Shown here: positions 8,481-14,468 of the stretch, piece after piece
Layout of the letters: every line of letters starts with the position of its first letter
How positions within the stretch are numbered: position 1 is the first letter of the stretch
NCBI GenBank assembly: GCA_013696915.1
Contig: JACCXR010000458.1
Span: 1 to 15,818, forward strand
Direction of reading: 5' to 3'
DNA: 15,818 nucleotides
From: Euzebyaceae bacterium
Lineage (GTDB): Bacteria > Actinomycetota > Nitriliruptoria > Euzebyales > Egibacteraceae
The notes under the pieces: model-generated
Told to the model about the DNA's origin: nothing
The model's database searches: none
The model's input: only the letters and a program-made list of their open reading frames with translations
Made by a program: the position numbers and the translations under genes

Positions 8481-11051
8481 CTACGGCGTGAGCGGGACCT
8501 CGACGCCGAGCCCCTGCAGCACGCCCAGCGTGCGGGCCTGGGAGGCCTCAAGCTCGGCGCGCAGGGCGGGCGCCGTGGCGGGGGAGGAGAGGCCGGCGGC
8601 GGTGTCGTTGACGACCCAGCCCCCGGGGTCGACCCACGTCGGGCGGGCGGTGACGCCGGTGGCGGCGTAGCCGTCGCGCAACGGGCGCTCGGCCACCGTG
8701 ATGTGGACGACGGCTCCGTCCTGGCGGCCGCCGCCCAGCTGGCCTGACAGGAAGTTCCCGAGCCCGTAGACGACGTACTCGTCCCCGATTCGCTCCACGG
8801 GCTGCACGACGTGGGCGTGGTGGCCGACGATGAGGTCGACGTCGGGCGACGGCAGCAGCTGGTGGGCCAGGGTGCTCTGCGCGGCGGTCGGCTGCGGCTG
8901 GTACTCCTCGCCCCAGTGGAGGCTGACGACGACGAGGTCGGCGCCCGCGGCCCGCAGGGCGGCGGCGTCGGCGAGGATGCGGCCCGCGTCGATGAGGTCG
9001 ACGAGCCACGGCTGCCCCGCGGGCACGGGGATGCCGTTCGTGCCGTAGGTGGCCGACAGATGCCCGAGGCGCACCCGCCCGGCCTCGTAGACCCGTGGGG
9101 TCGCACGCTCCTCGGGGCTGCGCGCGGTGCCGGTATGGCCGACCCCCACGCGGTCCAGGTGGGACAGGGTGGCGGAGACCCCGGCCCCTCCGAGGTCGAG
9201 CGAGTGGTTCGACGCGACCGAGCAGCCGTCCCACCCCGCTGCGGCGATGCCGTCGGCGAGCTCGAGGGGCGCGTTGAACCGCGGGTAGCCGCTGATGGCG
9301 GTGTTGTCGGCCGACAGCGGGGTCTCGAGGTGGCAGATGGCGAGGTCGGCCGCCGAGAGCACCGGCGCCACCTGCGCGAGCATCGGGCCGAAGTCGTACT
9401 GGGCCCCGGTGGCCCCGCCGTACGCTGCGGCCTGCCCGGCGACCTGGCTGTGGGTGAGCAGGTCGCCGGTGAAGGCGAGCGTGCTCGGCGGTGCCGCCGG
9501 TCGCGCGACCACGGGGCCGCCGTCCCAGAATCGCTCCAGGTCGGCCGCCGGGTACGCAGTCTCGCAGGGGCGGCCGTCGCCGTCCGGGTCGAGGCGGTCG
9601 CGGGTCGCCTCGAAGAACCAGTACAGGACCGCGTCGTGGTAGGCCACGCCGCGCCTGGCGAGGTCCTCGCAGGACCGTCCGGGTTCCTCGCCCAGCTCTG
9701 CAGCGGTCGCGGGCACTTCGGTCCCGAAGTCGTAGTTGACGTTGCCGGCGTCGTCGCGGACCAGCAGCACGGCCCTCAGCCGGACGCGCTCCGCGTCGTC
9801 GGGGACGATGCCGCACGGATGGACGTCGCCTCGGCGCAGGTCGAGGACGGCGGGGCAGGCGACGGTGACGCCGGTTCCCCCAGCGGCCTCGATGTCCGCC
9901 TCGATGCGCGCGGCGGCACCGTTCAGCGCGCAGGCGCCGCCGTCGGCCGCGTCGAGCCGGGCGCGGGCGCCGTCGCCCACGACGGTCGGTCCCCCGACGA
10001 GCAGCAGGTCGGTCACGGGACCCCCGCAGACGGCCAGGCGGGCCATGGTGGCCTCGGGCACCGTGGCGGTGTCGGTCAGCAAGATCGGGGCGCCCGCGGC
10101 GGCGGACAGGCCAGCGGCGGGCAGCCCGAACGCCCATCCGTCGGCGCGGTAGCCGTTGACGACCAGGTAGCGGGTGGTCCCGGCCGGCCACAGCTCGGCG
10201 GCGATGGCCACGGCGGTCGAGGCGCGTTCCGGGCCGGAGACGCGGAGCGGGTTCGGGGCCGCGGTCTCCACGGCGGCCGAGAGCGCCACCTCGCCGCCGA
10301 GCAGGACGGTCCGGGTGGGGGTCCACGCGGCGAGCGCGGCGGCGACCGCGGGGTGGACGGCGTCCGTCGTCGTGACCACGATCGGGGTGGCGGTGGCCGC
10401 CGACCACGCTCCACCGGTGACCGAGTCGGCCCAGGCCGAGGTCGGCTCCCCCGGCGAGCCGTACGCCCGCGCCATGGCGATCCACCCCTGCTCGGGGTGG
10501 AGCCTGCGGACCTCGCCGGCGACGGCGAGGGAGGTCTCGACGCGGCTCGCGCCCGCCAGCCGCAGGGGCTCGTACCCGAGGTCGGCGACGCTGCGCTCGA
10601 CTCCACCGTCGAGGGCGGCCGTGCCACCGAGCAGGTAGACGGTGCCGCCCGCGCGAACCGCGCGCCGGAGCTCATCGGCCGTCGCCTCGGGAAGGTCGTC
10701 CCTGGCCGTGAGCAGCATCGGCCCGTCCCCCGTCAGGGCTGCCCCGGCGAGCGAGTCGACGAAGGTGTCGTCGCGGGAGAGCACCGCGTGTCCGGCGCCG
10801 CCGTCGCCGAAGCGGGCGCGGCTGGCCAGCACCGCCGCCGTGACCGGGTCCCCGGCCTCAAGCCGCTCGGTGGTCGCGGGGTCGCCGTCGAACCCTGCGC
10901 CGGCCGGTTCCGCGGCCGCGGTCGTCGTGGAGTGGACGGCTGCGCTGCCGATGGTCGGCGCGGTCACCGCGACGGTGGACGCGGCTGCCCCCGGCAGGCC
11001 CGCCAGTCCCGCCACCAGCCCCAGGAGTACCGCTGCCGACGTTGCCCTCAT
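8481..11051 (-). CDS. Secreted CWB2 - Excalibur - CapA-family fusion protein
   Basis: An 856-residue predicted surface protein. Residues 1-24 look like a signal peptide. Residues about 62-375 are three CWB2 repeats (LLGGTAAL, LLGGEVALS, LLVGGPTVV). Residues 394-445 resemble the DUF4333 fold (two cysteines, C399 and C413, then beta-rich segments); this call is tentative. Residues 461-500 form an Excalibur-type element, with C461 and DPDGDGRPCE at 488-497, a likely calcium-binding loop. Residues 523-800 are a CapA (PgsA/poly-gamma-glutamate synthesis, metallophosphoesterase-like) domain with FTGDLL (527-532), HLETPL (574-579), SNHSLDLG (614-621), HWGEE (712-716), GHHAHVVQ (743-750) and GLGNF (763-767). 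CapA is usually membrane-anchored beside CapB and CapC; here no such genes are near and the anchor is CWB2. Start is the ATG at 11051 with a weak GGGGG site upstream. Substrate unknown. Confidence 0.9.
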   Translation of the reverse strand: MRATSAAVLLGLVAGLAGLPGAAASTVAVTAPTIGSAAVHSTTTAAAEPAGAGFDGDPATTERLEAGDPVTAAVLASRARFGDGGAGHAVLSRDDTFVDSLAGAALTGDGPMLLTARDDLPEATADELRRAVRAGGTVYLLGGTAALDGGVERSVADLGYEPLRLAGASRVETSLAVAGEVRRLHPEQGWIAMARAYGSPGEPTSAWADSVTGGAWSAATATPIVVTTTDAVHPAVAAALAAWTPTRTVLLGGEVALSAAVETAAPNPLRVSGPERASTAVAIAAELWPAGTTRYLVVNGYRADGWAFGLPAAGLSAAAGAPILLTDTATVPEATMARLAVCGGPVTDLLLVGGPTVVGDGARARLDAADGGACALNGAAARIEADIEAAGGTGVTVACPAVLDLRRGDVHPCGIVPDDAERVRLRAVLLVRDDAGNVNYDFGTEVPATAAELGEEPGRSCEDLARRGVAYHDAVLYWFFEATRDRLDPDGDGRPCETAYPAADLERFWDGGPVVARPAAPPSTLAFTGDLLTHSQVAGQAAAYGGATGAQYDFGPMLAQVAPVLSAADLAICHLETPLSADNTAISGYPRFNAPLELADGIAAAGWDGCSVASNHSLDLGGAGVSATLSHLDRVGVGHTGTARSPEERATPRVYEAGRVRLGHLSATYGTNGIPVPAGQPWLVDLIDAGRILADAAALRAAGADLVVVSLHWGEEYQPQPTAAQSTLAHQLLPSPDVDLIVGHHAHVVQPVERIGDEYVVYGLGNFLSGQLGGGRQDGAVVHITVAERPLRDGYAATGVTARPTWVDPGGWVVNDTAAGLSSPATAPALRAELEASQARTLGVLQGLGVEVPLTP

Positions 11052-11076
11052 GCGAGCCCCCGATCTCGTTGGGCGC

Positions 11077-11082
11077 AGGGTA
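11077..11082 (-). promoter_or_regulatory. Possible -10 element upstream of the CapA-fusion gene
   Basis: On the minus strand TACCCT lies 25 nt before the ATG, matching the actinobacterial TAnnnT pattern. No convincing -35 box is seen. The remainder of 11052-11218 shows no coding signal. Confidence 0.3.
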
Positions 11083-11218
11083 GCGAGGCGGCGTCAGGTC
11101 AGTGGCAGCGAGGAGACCCTGGCCGTCGGCGGTCGGTGTGGGGCCGTCAGGTGAGGCCGGCGGGCGAGATCGGTGCCTGGCTCCAGCCAGCCCGGTTGCC
11201 CGCCCGCGATGAGCCCCG

Positions 11219-11641
11219 CTACAACGGCTGGATCACCACACCCGGCCGGTGCCCCGCCAGCTTGCGCAGGTCATCGGGATCGCCCGTGAGGATCACCGCA
11301 CCGCCGGTCTCGACCGCGGAGGCGACGACGATCGCGTCGATCGTCGAGTCCGAGCCCGCCTCGCCGAGCAACCGGCCAGCGGTGCGGCCAACGCGCTCGT
11401 CGGTCTCGCTCACCTCGCCGACGGCCTTGATGATCCGGTTCACCGGCGCATCGACCGCAGTGCCGCGGATGGTCTCAGCCACCACGACCGCTGGGATCGA
11501 CACGTCAGCCCCGGCCTCCCGCGCCGCGGCCAGCGCTGCCCTTGCCCGCACATCGGACCGGGACAACGCGATGACAGCGCCGGCGTCGAGGATCAGGCGC
11601 CGCGGCGTCTGGGCCTGGGTTTGGCGGCGGCGCCTCGCCAT
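11219..11641 (-). CDS. vapC: PIN-domain toxin, VapC family
   Basis: A 140-residue PIN-domain protein, by family an RNase that cleaves RNA with Mg2+ held by a few acidic residues. These are all present: D19 in LILDAGAVIAL, the Glu of VVVAETIRG, the Asp of TIDAIVVASA and the Asp pair of LTGDPDDL. It is therefore likely active. It sits directly downstream of and overlaps a ribbon-helix-helix antitoxin gene, the usual vapBC order. With the ATG at 11641 the overlap is 49 nt, and a GGAGGAGG site lies about 10 nt upstream. The first 15 residues (MARRRRQTQAQTPRR) are basic and not part of the PIN fold; a non-standard CTG start at 11596 would remove them and give a 4-nt CTGA overlap instead. The target RNA cannot be told from sequence. 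Confidence 0.88.
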   Translation of the reverse strand: MARRRRQTQAQTPRRLILDAGAVIALSRSDVRARAALAAAREAGADVSIPAVVVAETIRGTAVDAPVNRIIKAVGEVSETDERVGRTAGRLLGEAGSDSTIDAIVVASAVETGGAVILTGDPDDLRKLAGHRPGVVIQPL

Positions 11642-11847
11642 GCCTGCCGGGCCTCCTCCATCACCTCGTCGGGAATCGGGCCCGACTCGGCCTCCATCTC
11701 GGCCAGCAGATCACCGAGCCGGTCATGCTGCAACTGGCGGCGCAGCGCCGCGTCCACATACGACGACAGCTCGCGGCGGCCGGCCCGGTCACGGGCTTCG
11801 GCGAGCACATCCTCGTCGATGCTCAACGACACCTTCGACACAGCCAT
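11593..11847 (-). CDS. vapB: Ribbon-helix-helix antitoxin, VapB type
   Basis: An 84-residue protein. The N-terminal KVSLSIDEDVLAEARDRA stretch, then ELSSYVDAALRRQLQ, is the beta-strand plus two helices of the ribbon-helix-helix fold that binds DNA as a dimer. The C-terminal half (GDLLAEMEAE to EEARQAWRG) is acidic and helical, as expected for the toxin-wrapping tail. It overlaps the PIN toxin gene on its 3' side and is expected to neutralise the toxin and repress its own promoter. No Shine-Dalgarno sequence precedes the ATG; TACGAT lies 7 nt upstream, so the transcript is probably leaderless. Confidence 0.88.
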   Translation of the reverse strand: MAVSKVSLSIDEDVLAEARDRAGRRELSSYVDAALRRQLQHDRLGDLLAEMEAESGPIPDEVMEEARQAWRGAAAKPRPRRRGA

Positions 11848-11854
11848 GGGTCAT

Positions 11855-11860
11855 ATCGTA
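11855..11860 (-). promoter_or_regulatory. -10 element of vapBC, leaderless arrangement
   Basis: On the minus strand TACGAT is followed by 7 nt and then the vapB ATG at 11847. Transcription starting about 7 nt after the hexamer would begin at the start codon. No clear -35 box is seen. Confidence 0.5.
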
Positions 11861-11908
11861 CCCTGAGTAGGAATCGGCGGCGAGGATCGATCGCTTCTCC
11901 CGATCCGC

Positions 11909-12168
11909 CTAGAATCGATCGGCGACTGGGCCGTGGATGATGCGGTTGCGAAGCTGCGTTGGCTGCGCCCACTCGACGTCGGGGAAGCGCGCCTTCGTCT
12001 CCTCGTCGAGCTGAGCCGCGGCCTCGCCGAGCACCGTGAAGTTCCACAAGAGCGCGTCACGGCGCAGGCGGTCGGCGCCGAGCGTGACGAGCTCGACACC
12101 AGCGACGAGCGACCGCGCCCGTTGGCGGCCTCGACCATCTCGGCGATGAGCACGACCTCACGCTGCAT
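11909..12168 (-). pseudogene. HEPN-domain (DUF86-like, HepT-type) toxin, frameshifted and C-terminally truncated
   Basis: The ATG at 12168 overlaps the end of the MNT gene by 11 nt, the standard arrangement of an MNT/HEPN pair. The first 15 codons (MQREVVLIAEMVEAA) match the start of DUF86-type HEPN proteins. After that the family-like sequence is only found in the next frame: RARSLVAG, RLRRDALLWNF, VLGEAAAQLDEETKARFP, WAQPTQLRNRIIHG. One extra base at about 12124 would join the two halves. The active-site motif of this family is RX4HXY; here RNRIIHG is followed by PVADRF and a stop, so the motif tyrosine and the last helices (roughly 25-30 residues) are missing. If left unrepaired, the first frame runs on to 11851 as a meaningless 105-residue product. 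It is either a decayed toxin or, for the frameshift only, a sequencing error. Confidence 0.8.
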
Positions 12169-12457
12169 AGAGCAGACGGGCCTCGGCGAGCACCCCGTCG
12201 CGCAGGCGCTCGTGCAGCGCGTTGCGAGACACCAGATCGACCCGTCGGCCGAGGATCTCTGACAGCTCGTCGGCGAGCTTCTCGATGTCCCACCCAAGCC
12301 GAGCCCCCGGCTCGAGCTCGTAGAGGACGTCGACGTCGCTCGCGGGGCTGGCGTCACCGCGGCTCACCGAGCCGAACACTTCGAGTCGCGCCACCCCATA
12401 GCGGCGGCACACGCCGCGCAGCTGCTCATCATCGACAGCGAGGCCGGGCACGGTCAT
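12158..12457 (-). CDS. MNT-domain nucleotidyltransferase antitoxin (MntA-like)
   Basis: A 99-residue minimal nucleotidyltransferase. The signature GS-X10-DXD is complete: G29-S30, then D41 and D43 (GSVSRGDASPASDVD), with a third acidic residue at D74 (RRVDLVS). In characterised HepT/MntA systems this enzyme adds AMP to the tyrosine of the HEPN motif and silences the toxin. It stands just upstream of the HEPN remnant and overlaps it by 11 nt. All catalytic residues are kept although its partner is broken. There is no Shine-Dalgarno sequence; TACGAT lies 7 nt before the ATG, so a leaderless transcript is likely. The frame continues open for 82 codons upstream, but without start signals or recognisable domain content. 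Confidence 0.88.
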   Translation of the reverse strand: MTVPGLAVDDEQLRGVCRRYGVARLEVFGSVSRGDASPASDVDVLYELEPGARLGWDIEKLADELSEILGRRVDLVSRNALHERLRDGVLAEARLLYAA

Positions 12458-12464
12458 GGGCCGA

Positions 12465-12470
12465 ATCGTA
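12465..12470 (-). promoter_or_regulatory. -10 element of the MNT/HEPN operon, leaderless arrangement
   Basis: On the minus strand TACGAT is followed by 7 nt and then the MNT ATG at 12457, the same geometry as for vapB. The hexamer overlaps the 8-bp palindrome TCGTACGA (12466-12473), which might be an operator. Confidence 0.5.
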
Positions 12471-12757
12471 CGACAGTTGCTCGATCCGACATCGCCGGCA
12501 GCGCCGCCCGCTGACCGTGACCGACCGCCGGAGACCGCCACGCGCCGCCACTCCCACGGCCCCAGGACGGCCCGGCGGTCCGTAGAGCCGCCCAACCCCA
12601 GGTCAGTGGCCTGACTCGTCAGATGTCGTAGTAGAGCGGCCAAACCGCGCTGACCTGCGGTTTTACCGCTGATTTCCTTGATCAGTCCGCACCAGGTCCG
12701 CATGATCTTGGGACCGGAGCCGGTTGTGGCGTGGCTCGGCCGGCCCGGTGTCCTGAG
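12471..12757. other. Non-coding stretch between two toxin-antitoxin modules, with overlapping small hairpins
   Basis: No convincing gene is present. At 12642-12663, AAACCGC and GCGGTTT form 7-bp arms around an 8-nt loop. The second arm can instead pair as GCGGT (12657-12661) with ACCGC (12665-12669), so two mutually exclusive hairpins are possible. A minus-strand reading frame across this stretch joins the MNT frame but shows no domain. Confidence 0.4.
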
Positions 12758-12760
12758 AGA

Positions 12761-13182
12761 TCAGCGGTGGAACGACCGGGTTCGGCGCACAAGGTCGTCC
12801 AGGACCTCACCGTCGACAGCGGGCGGTTGGTCATCCTCGTCGCAGCACGGGGGCTTGGTGCGCGGCATCTCGGGGAGGTCGACGCCGGCCAGTTGGTAGA
12901 GCGCCGTGTAGACGTCAGCGCGTCGGCTGCCCTCGTCGTGAGGGCCGACCAAGAGAACCCAGGCGGTGGGGCCCTCGAAGGCCACGACGACCCGGTCATG
13001 GGCGCGCAGGTGCTGCACGCACAGTCGGGGGAGCGGCTCTTTGCCGGTCAGCCGGTAGGCAAGGCCCGGCAGCCCTCGTTGACCAGCATTGTCACGAAGG
13101 CGTCGAAGGCCTTACGGCGGGGGCCGCGGAGCCCGGCGATCTGCCGCTGGGCGATGGGAGTCGCCTTGACCTCGTAGGGCAT
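12761..13182 (-). pseudogene. RelE/ParE-like toxin, broken by a single frameshift
   Basis: From the ATG at 13182, one nucleotide after the stop of the helix-turn-helix gene, 41 codons read as the start of a RelE-type toxin (MPYEVKATPIAQRQIAGL, then RRKAFDAFV). The frame then hits TGA at 13048-13050. The family-like sequence goes on in another frame: AYRLTGKEPLPRLCVQHL, RVVVAFEGPTAWVLLVGPH, DVYTALYQLAGV, PPCCDEDD and so on to TAG at 12761. Adding one base at about 13063 would give one continuous protein of about 140 residues. The downstream piece alone (GTG at 13018, 85 residues) would lack the first beta-strand and helices. Assignment to RelE/ParE rests on the strand-helix pattern and gene order; it is moderately secure. 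Decay or sequencing error are both possible. Confidence 0.7.
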
Positions 13183-13183
13183 G

Positions 13184-13645
13184 TCAGCGCTGCGGCGCTG
13201 CGGCGATCACGTGACCCTCACCTCGCTGCATCTGTTCCACCGATTCCGCCAAGTCGGTGCGGTCGAACCAGGAGGCGTCGGCCAGCCGTCGGTGCACCTC
13301 GTCCAGGAGTCCGACGGTCGCACCGGCCGCCCGGAGGTCCTTGACGAGGTGGAGCACGTCGTGGACGCGCTCGACGTCGAGCAGGAGGCGGGGCGAGCTG
13401 GTGTCCGCGGCCAGCAGCACGCCCTCTTCGACCCAGGCGCGCACGGTCTTCTCCGACAGCCCGAGCAACTGCGCAGCCACCCGCGGACGGAGGGGGGCCG
13501 CGGTCGCGAGGTCCTTCTCGACGAGGCGCAGCAGCCGTGAACGCCGGTCGTCCTGCTCGGGAAGCGACCGAGCTACGGACTCGAGCGTCTCGACACGCTC
13601 CATCAGCTCGACAGCTTGCGTGGTCTCGGCGGCGACAGCAGTCAT
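13184..13645 (-). CDS. Helix-turn-helix antitoxin-like regulator (MerR-like HTH)
   Basis: A 153-residue protein. Residues 10-45 are predicted helical (VELMERVETLESVARS). Residues 53-80 form a helix-turn-helix (RVAAQLLGLSEKTVRAWVEEG), followed by a short wing with SPRLLLDVERVHDVLHLVKDLR, as in MerR/Xre-like antitoxins. It is one nucleotide from the ATG of a RelE-like toxin remnant, so it is read as the antitoxin and autoregulator of that pair. The ATG at 13645 is chosen because GAGAGGAG lies 5 nt upstream; the frame stays open further but without such a site. It is intact while its toxin is frameshifted. A DNA target cannot be named. Confidence 0.78.
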   Translation of the reverse strand: MTAVAAETTQAVELMERVETLESVARSLPEQDDRRSRLLRLVEKDLATAAPLRPRVAAQLLGLSEKTVRAWVEEGVLLAADTSSPRLLLDVERVHDVLHLVKDLRAAGATVGLLDEVHRRLADASWFDRTDLAESVEQMQRGEGHVIAAAPQR

Positions 13646-13650
13646 GGGCT

Positions 13651-13658
13651 CTCCTCTC
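13651..13658 (-). promoter_or_regulatory. Ribosome binding site of the HTH antitoxin gene
   Basis: GAGAGGAG on the minus strand, 5 nt before the ATG at 13645, is one of the strongest Shine-Dalgarno sites in the window and fixes this start. Unlike vapB and the MNT gene, this gene has a leader. Confidence 0.65.
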
Positions 13659-13669
13659 GGCTGCTTCCG

Positions 13670-13675
13670 AGAATA
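13670..13675 (-). promoter_or_regulatory. Possible -10 element of the HTH/RelE-like operon
   Basis: TATTCT on the minus strand, 24 nt before the ATG, fits TAnnnT and leaves room for the ribosome binding site. The -35 region is not convincing. Confidence 0.35.
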
Positions 13676-14049
13676 GGCCATGATCTCCGTAGCGCAGTCG
13701 GTTGGCGGGCTGTACCACCGCCGTGGAGGCGACGTTGCCAAGCAGGGTCCCCGGGCAACTGAGCTTGTCGTCTACCGCGGGCACGTCCGCACCGCATCAA
13801 CATGGCCGCAAGCCGGCGTCGGCCGCCCCTGGAAACGGGGGCTCTCTTGTGTGATCGCGAGCGGCAGCCGGATGCGGGGCTAACTCTGCAGCAGGGCCGT
13901 AGAATCTTGTGGTTGCGGGCGCAGGGCGAGGTCCATCGCCTGCCGGGCGCGCTCGTCGTTTTTCGAGGGAGCGACTGACGGCGACGGTTAGCGCCGACGG
14001 CGGCGCCCGGTTCCGAGGGCTGAGACCGCCGCTGCCAACGCCTCCGCTA
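13676..14049. other. About 370 bp without a recognisable gene
   Basis: The longest plus-strand frames here (67 codons from 13680; 59 codons from 13802) have no recognisable domain and no clear ribosome binding site. The missing N-terminal half of the GNAT remnant that follows is not found in any plus-strand frame of this stretch, so it has probably been deleted or has drifted beyond recognition. Confidence 0.5.
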
Positions 14050-14240
14050 CCTGCGCGTCGGCAGGGGCTCACCCAGCTCGTCGCAGCACTCGTGCGCGGC
14101 CACGGCGCCCCAGAGCTGCTCACCAGCCATGTGCCAGGCGAGGCGGCCCGGCCGGCTTCTACGCGAAGCTCGGGTTCGCCCCAAGAGGAGACCTGGACCC
14201 CGACGGGGAGATCATCCTGCCACTGGACCTGCGAAGGTAG
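14050..14240 (+). pseudogene. C-terminal remnant of a GNAT acetyltransferase, frameshifted
   Basis: GNAT enzymes move an acetyl group from acetyl-CoA to an amine. The first piece, from about 14050, reads ARRQGLTQLVAAL (a weakened RxxGxG acetyl-CoA loop and following helix), then GAPELLTSHVPGE. At 14142 the frame changes; the continuation GGPAGFYAKLGFAPRG, then DGEIILPLDLRR and TAG at 14238 is the typical last part of the family (PGEGGPxGFYxxLGF). One extra G at 14142-14143 would join the two. The N-terminal 80-90 residues are absent, so this is a dead remnant whether or not the frameshift is real. It lies next to the broken toxins and shares their lesion type. Confidence 0.75.
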
Positions 14241-14468
14241 CGCCAGGCCCGAGGAACGCGGCACTCGCTCGTCGGCACGAGCGCGCCCGGTCCGCGGCAT
14301 CAGCGCGAGCGCCGGGAGGCAGTTGGCGACGCGCAGGACCAGGGGGCGTGGAAGCGGTTCGCTGCCGAGAACCGTCTACTGCTCCGGACGCGGCGCAGTC
14401 CTCGTGCTGCGCCGGTTCGCGTGTCATGAAGCCGTGCCCCGGCCTACCGCGTCCTATAGCCTCCTCAC

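Noticed and set aside
8811..11870. Very long plus-strand frame opposite the CapA fusion
   Set aside because: It crosses two minus-strand genes with strong motifs and has no domain or ribosome binding site of its own.
12121..12126. Programmed frameshifting in the HEPN gene
   Set aside because: No slippery heptamer, and the gene also lacks its C-terminal end, so decay or sequencing error is a simpler explanation.
11851..12168. 105-residue open frame from the HEPN ATG
   Set aside because: Only the first 15 residues are HEPN-like; the rest is an out-of-frame Ser/Arg-rich reading, while the HEPN sequence continues in another frame.
12761..13018. 85-residue protein starting at GTG 13018 as a stand-alone gene
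   Set aside because: It starts inside the fold of the RelE-like toxin, and the upstream part of the same family is found in another frame directly after the antitoxin.
13802..13981. 59-codon plus-strand frame
   Set aside because: No domain, no clear ribosome binding site, and Arg-rich composition typical of chance frames here.
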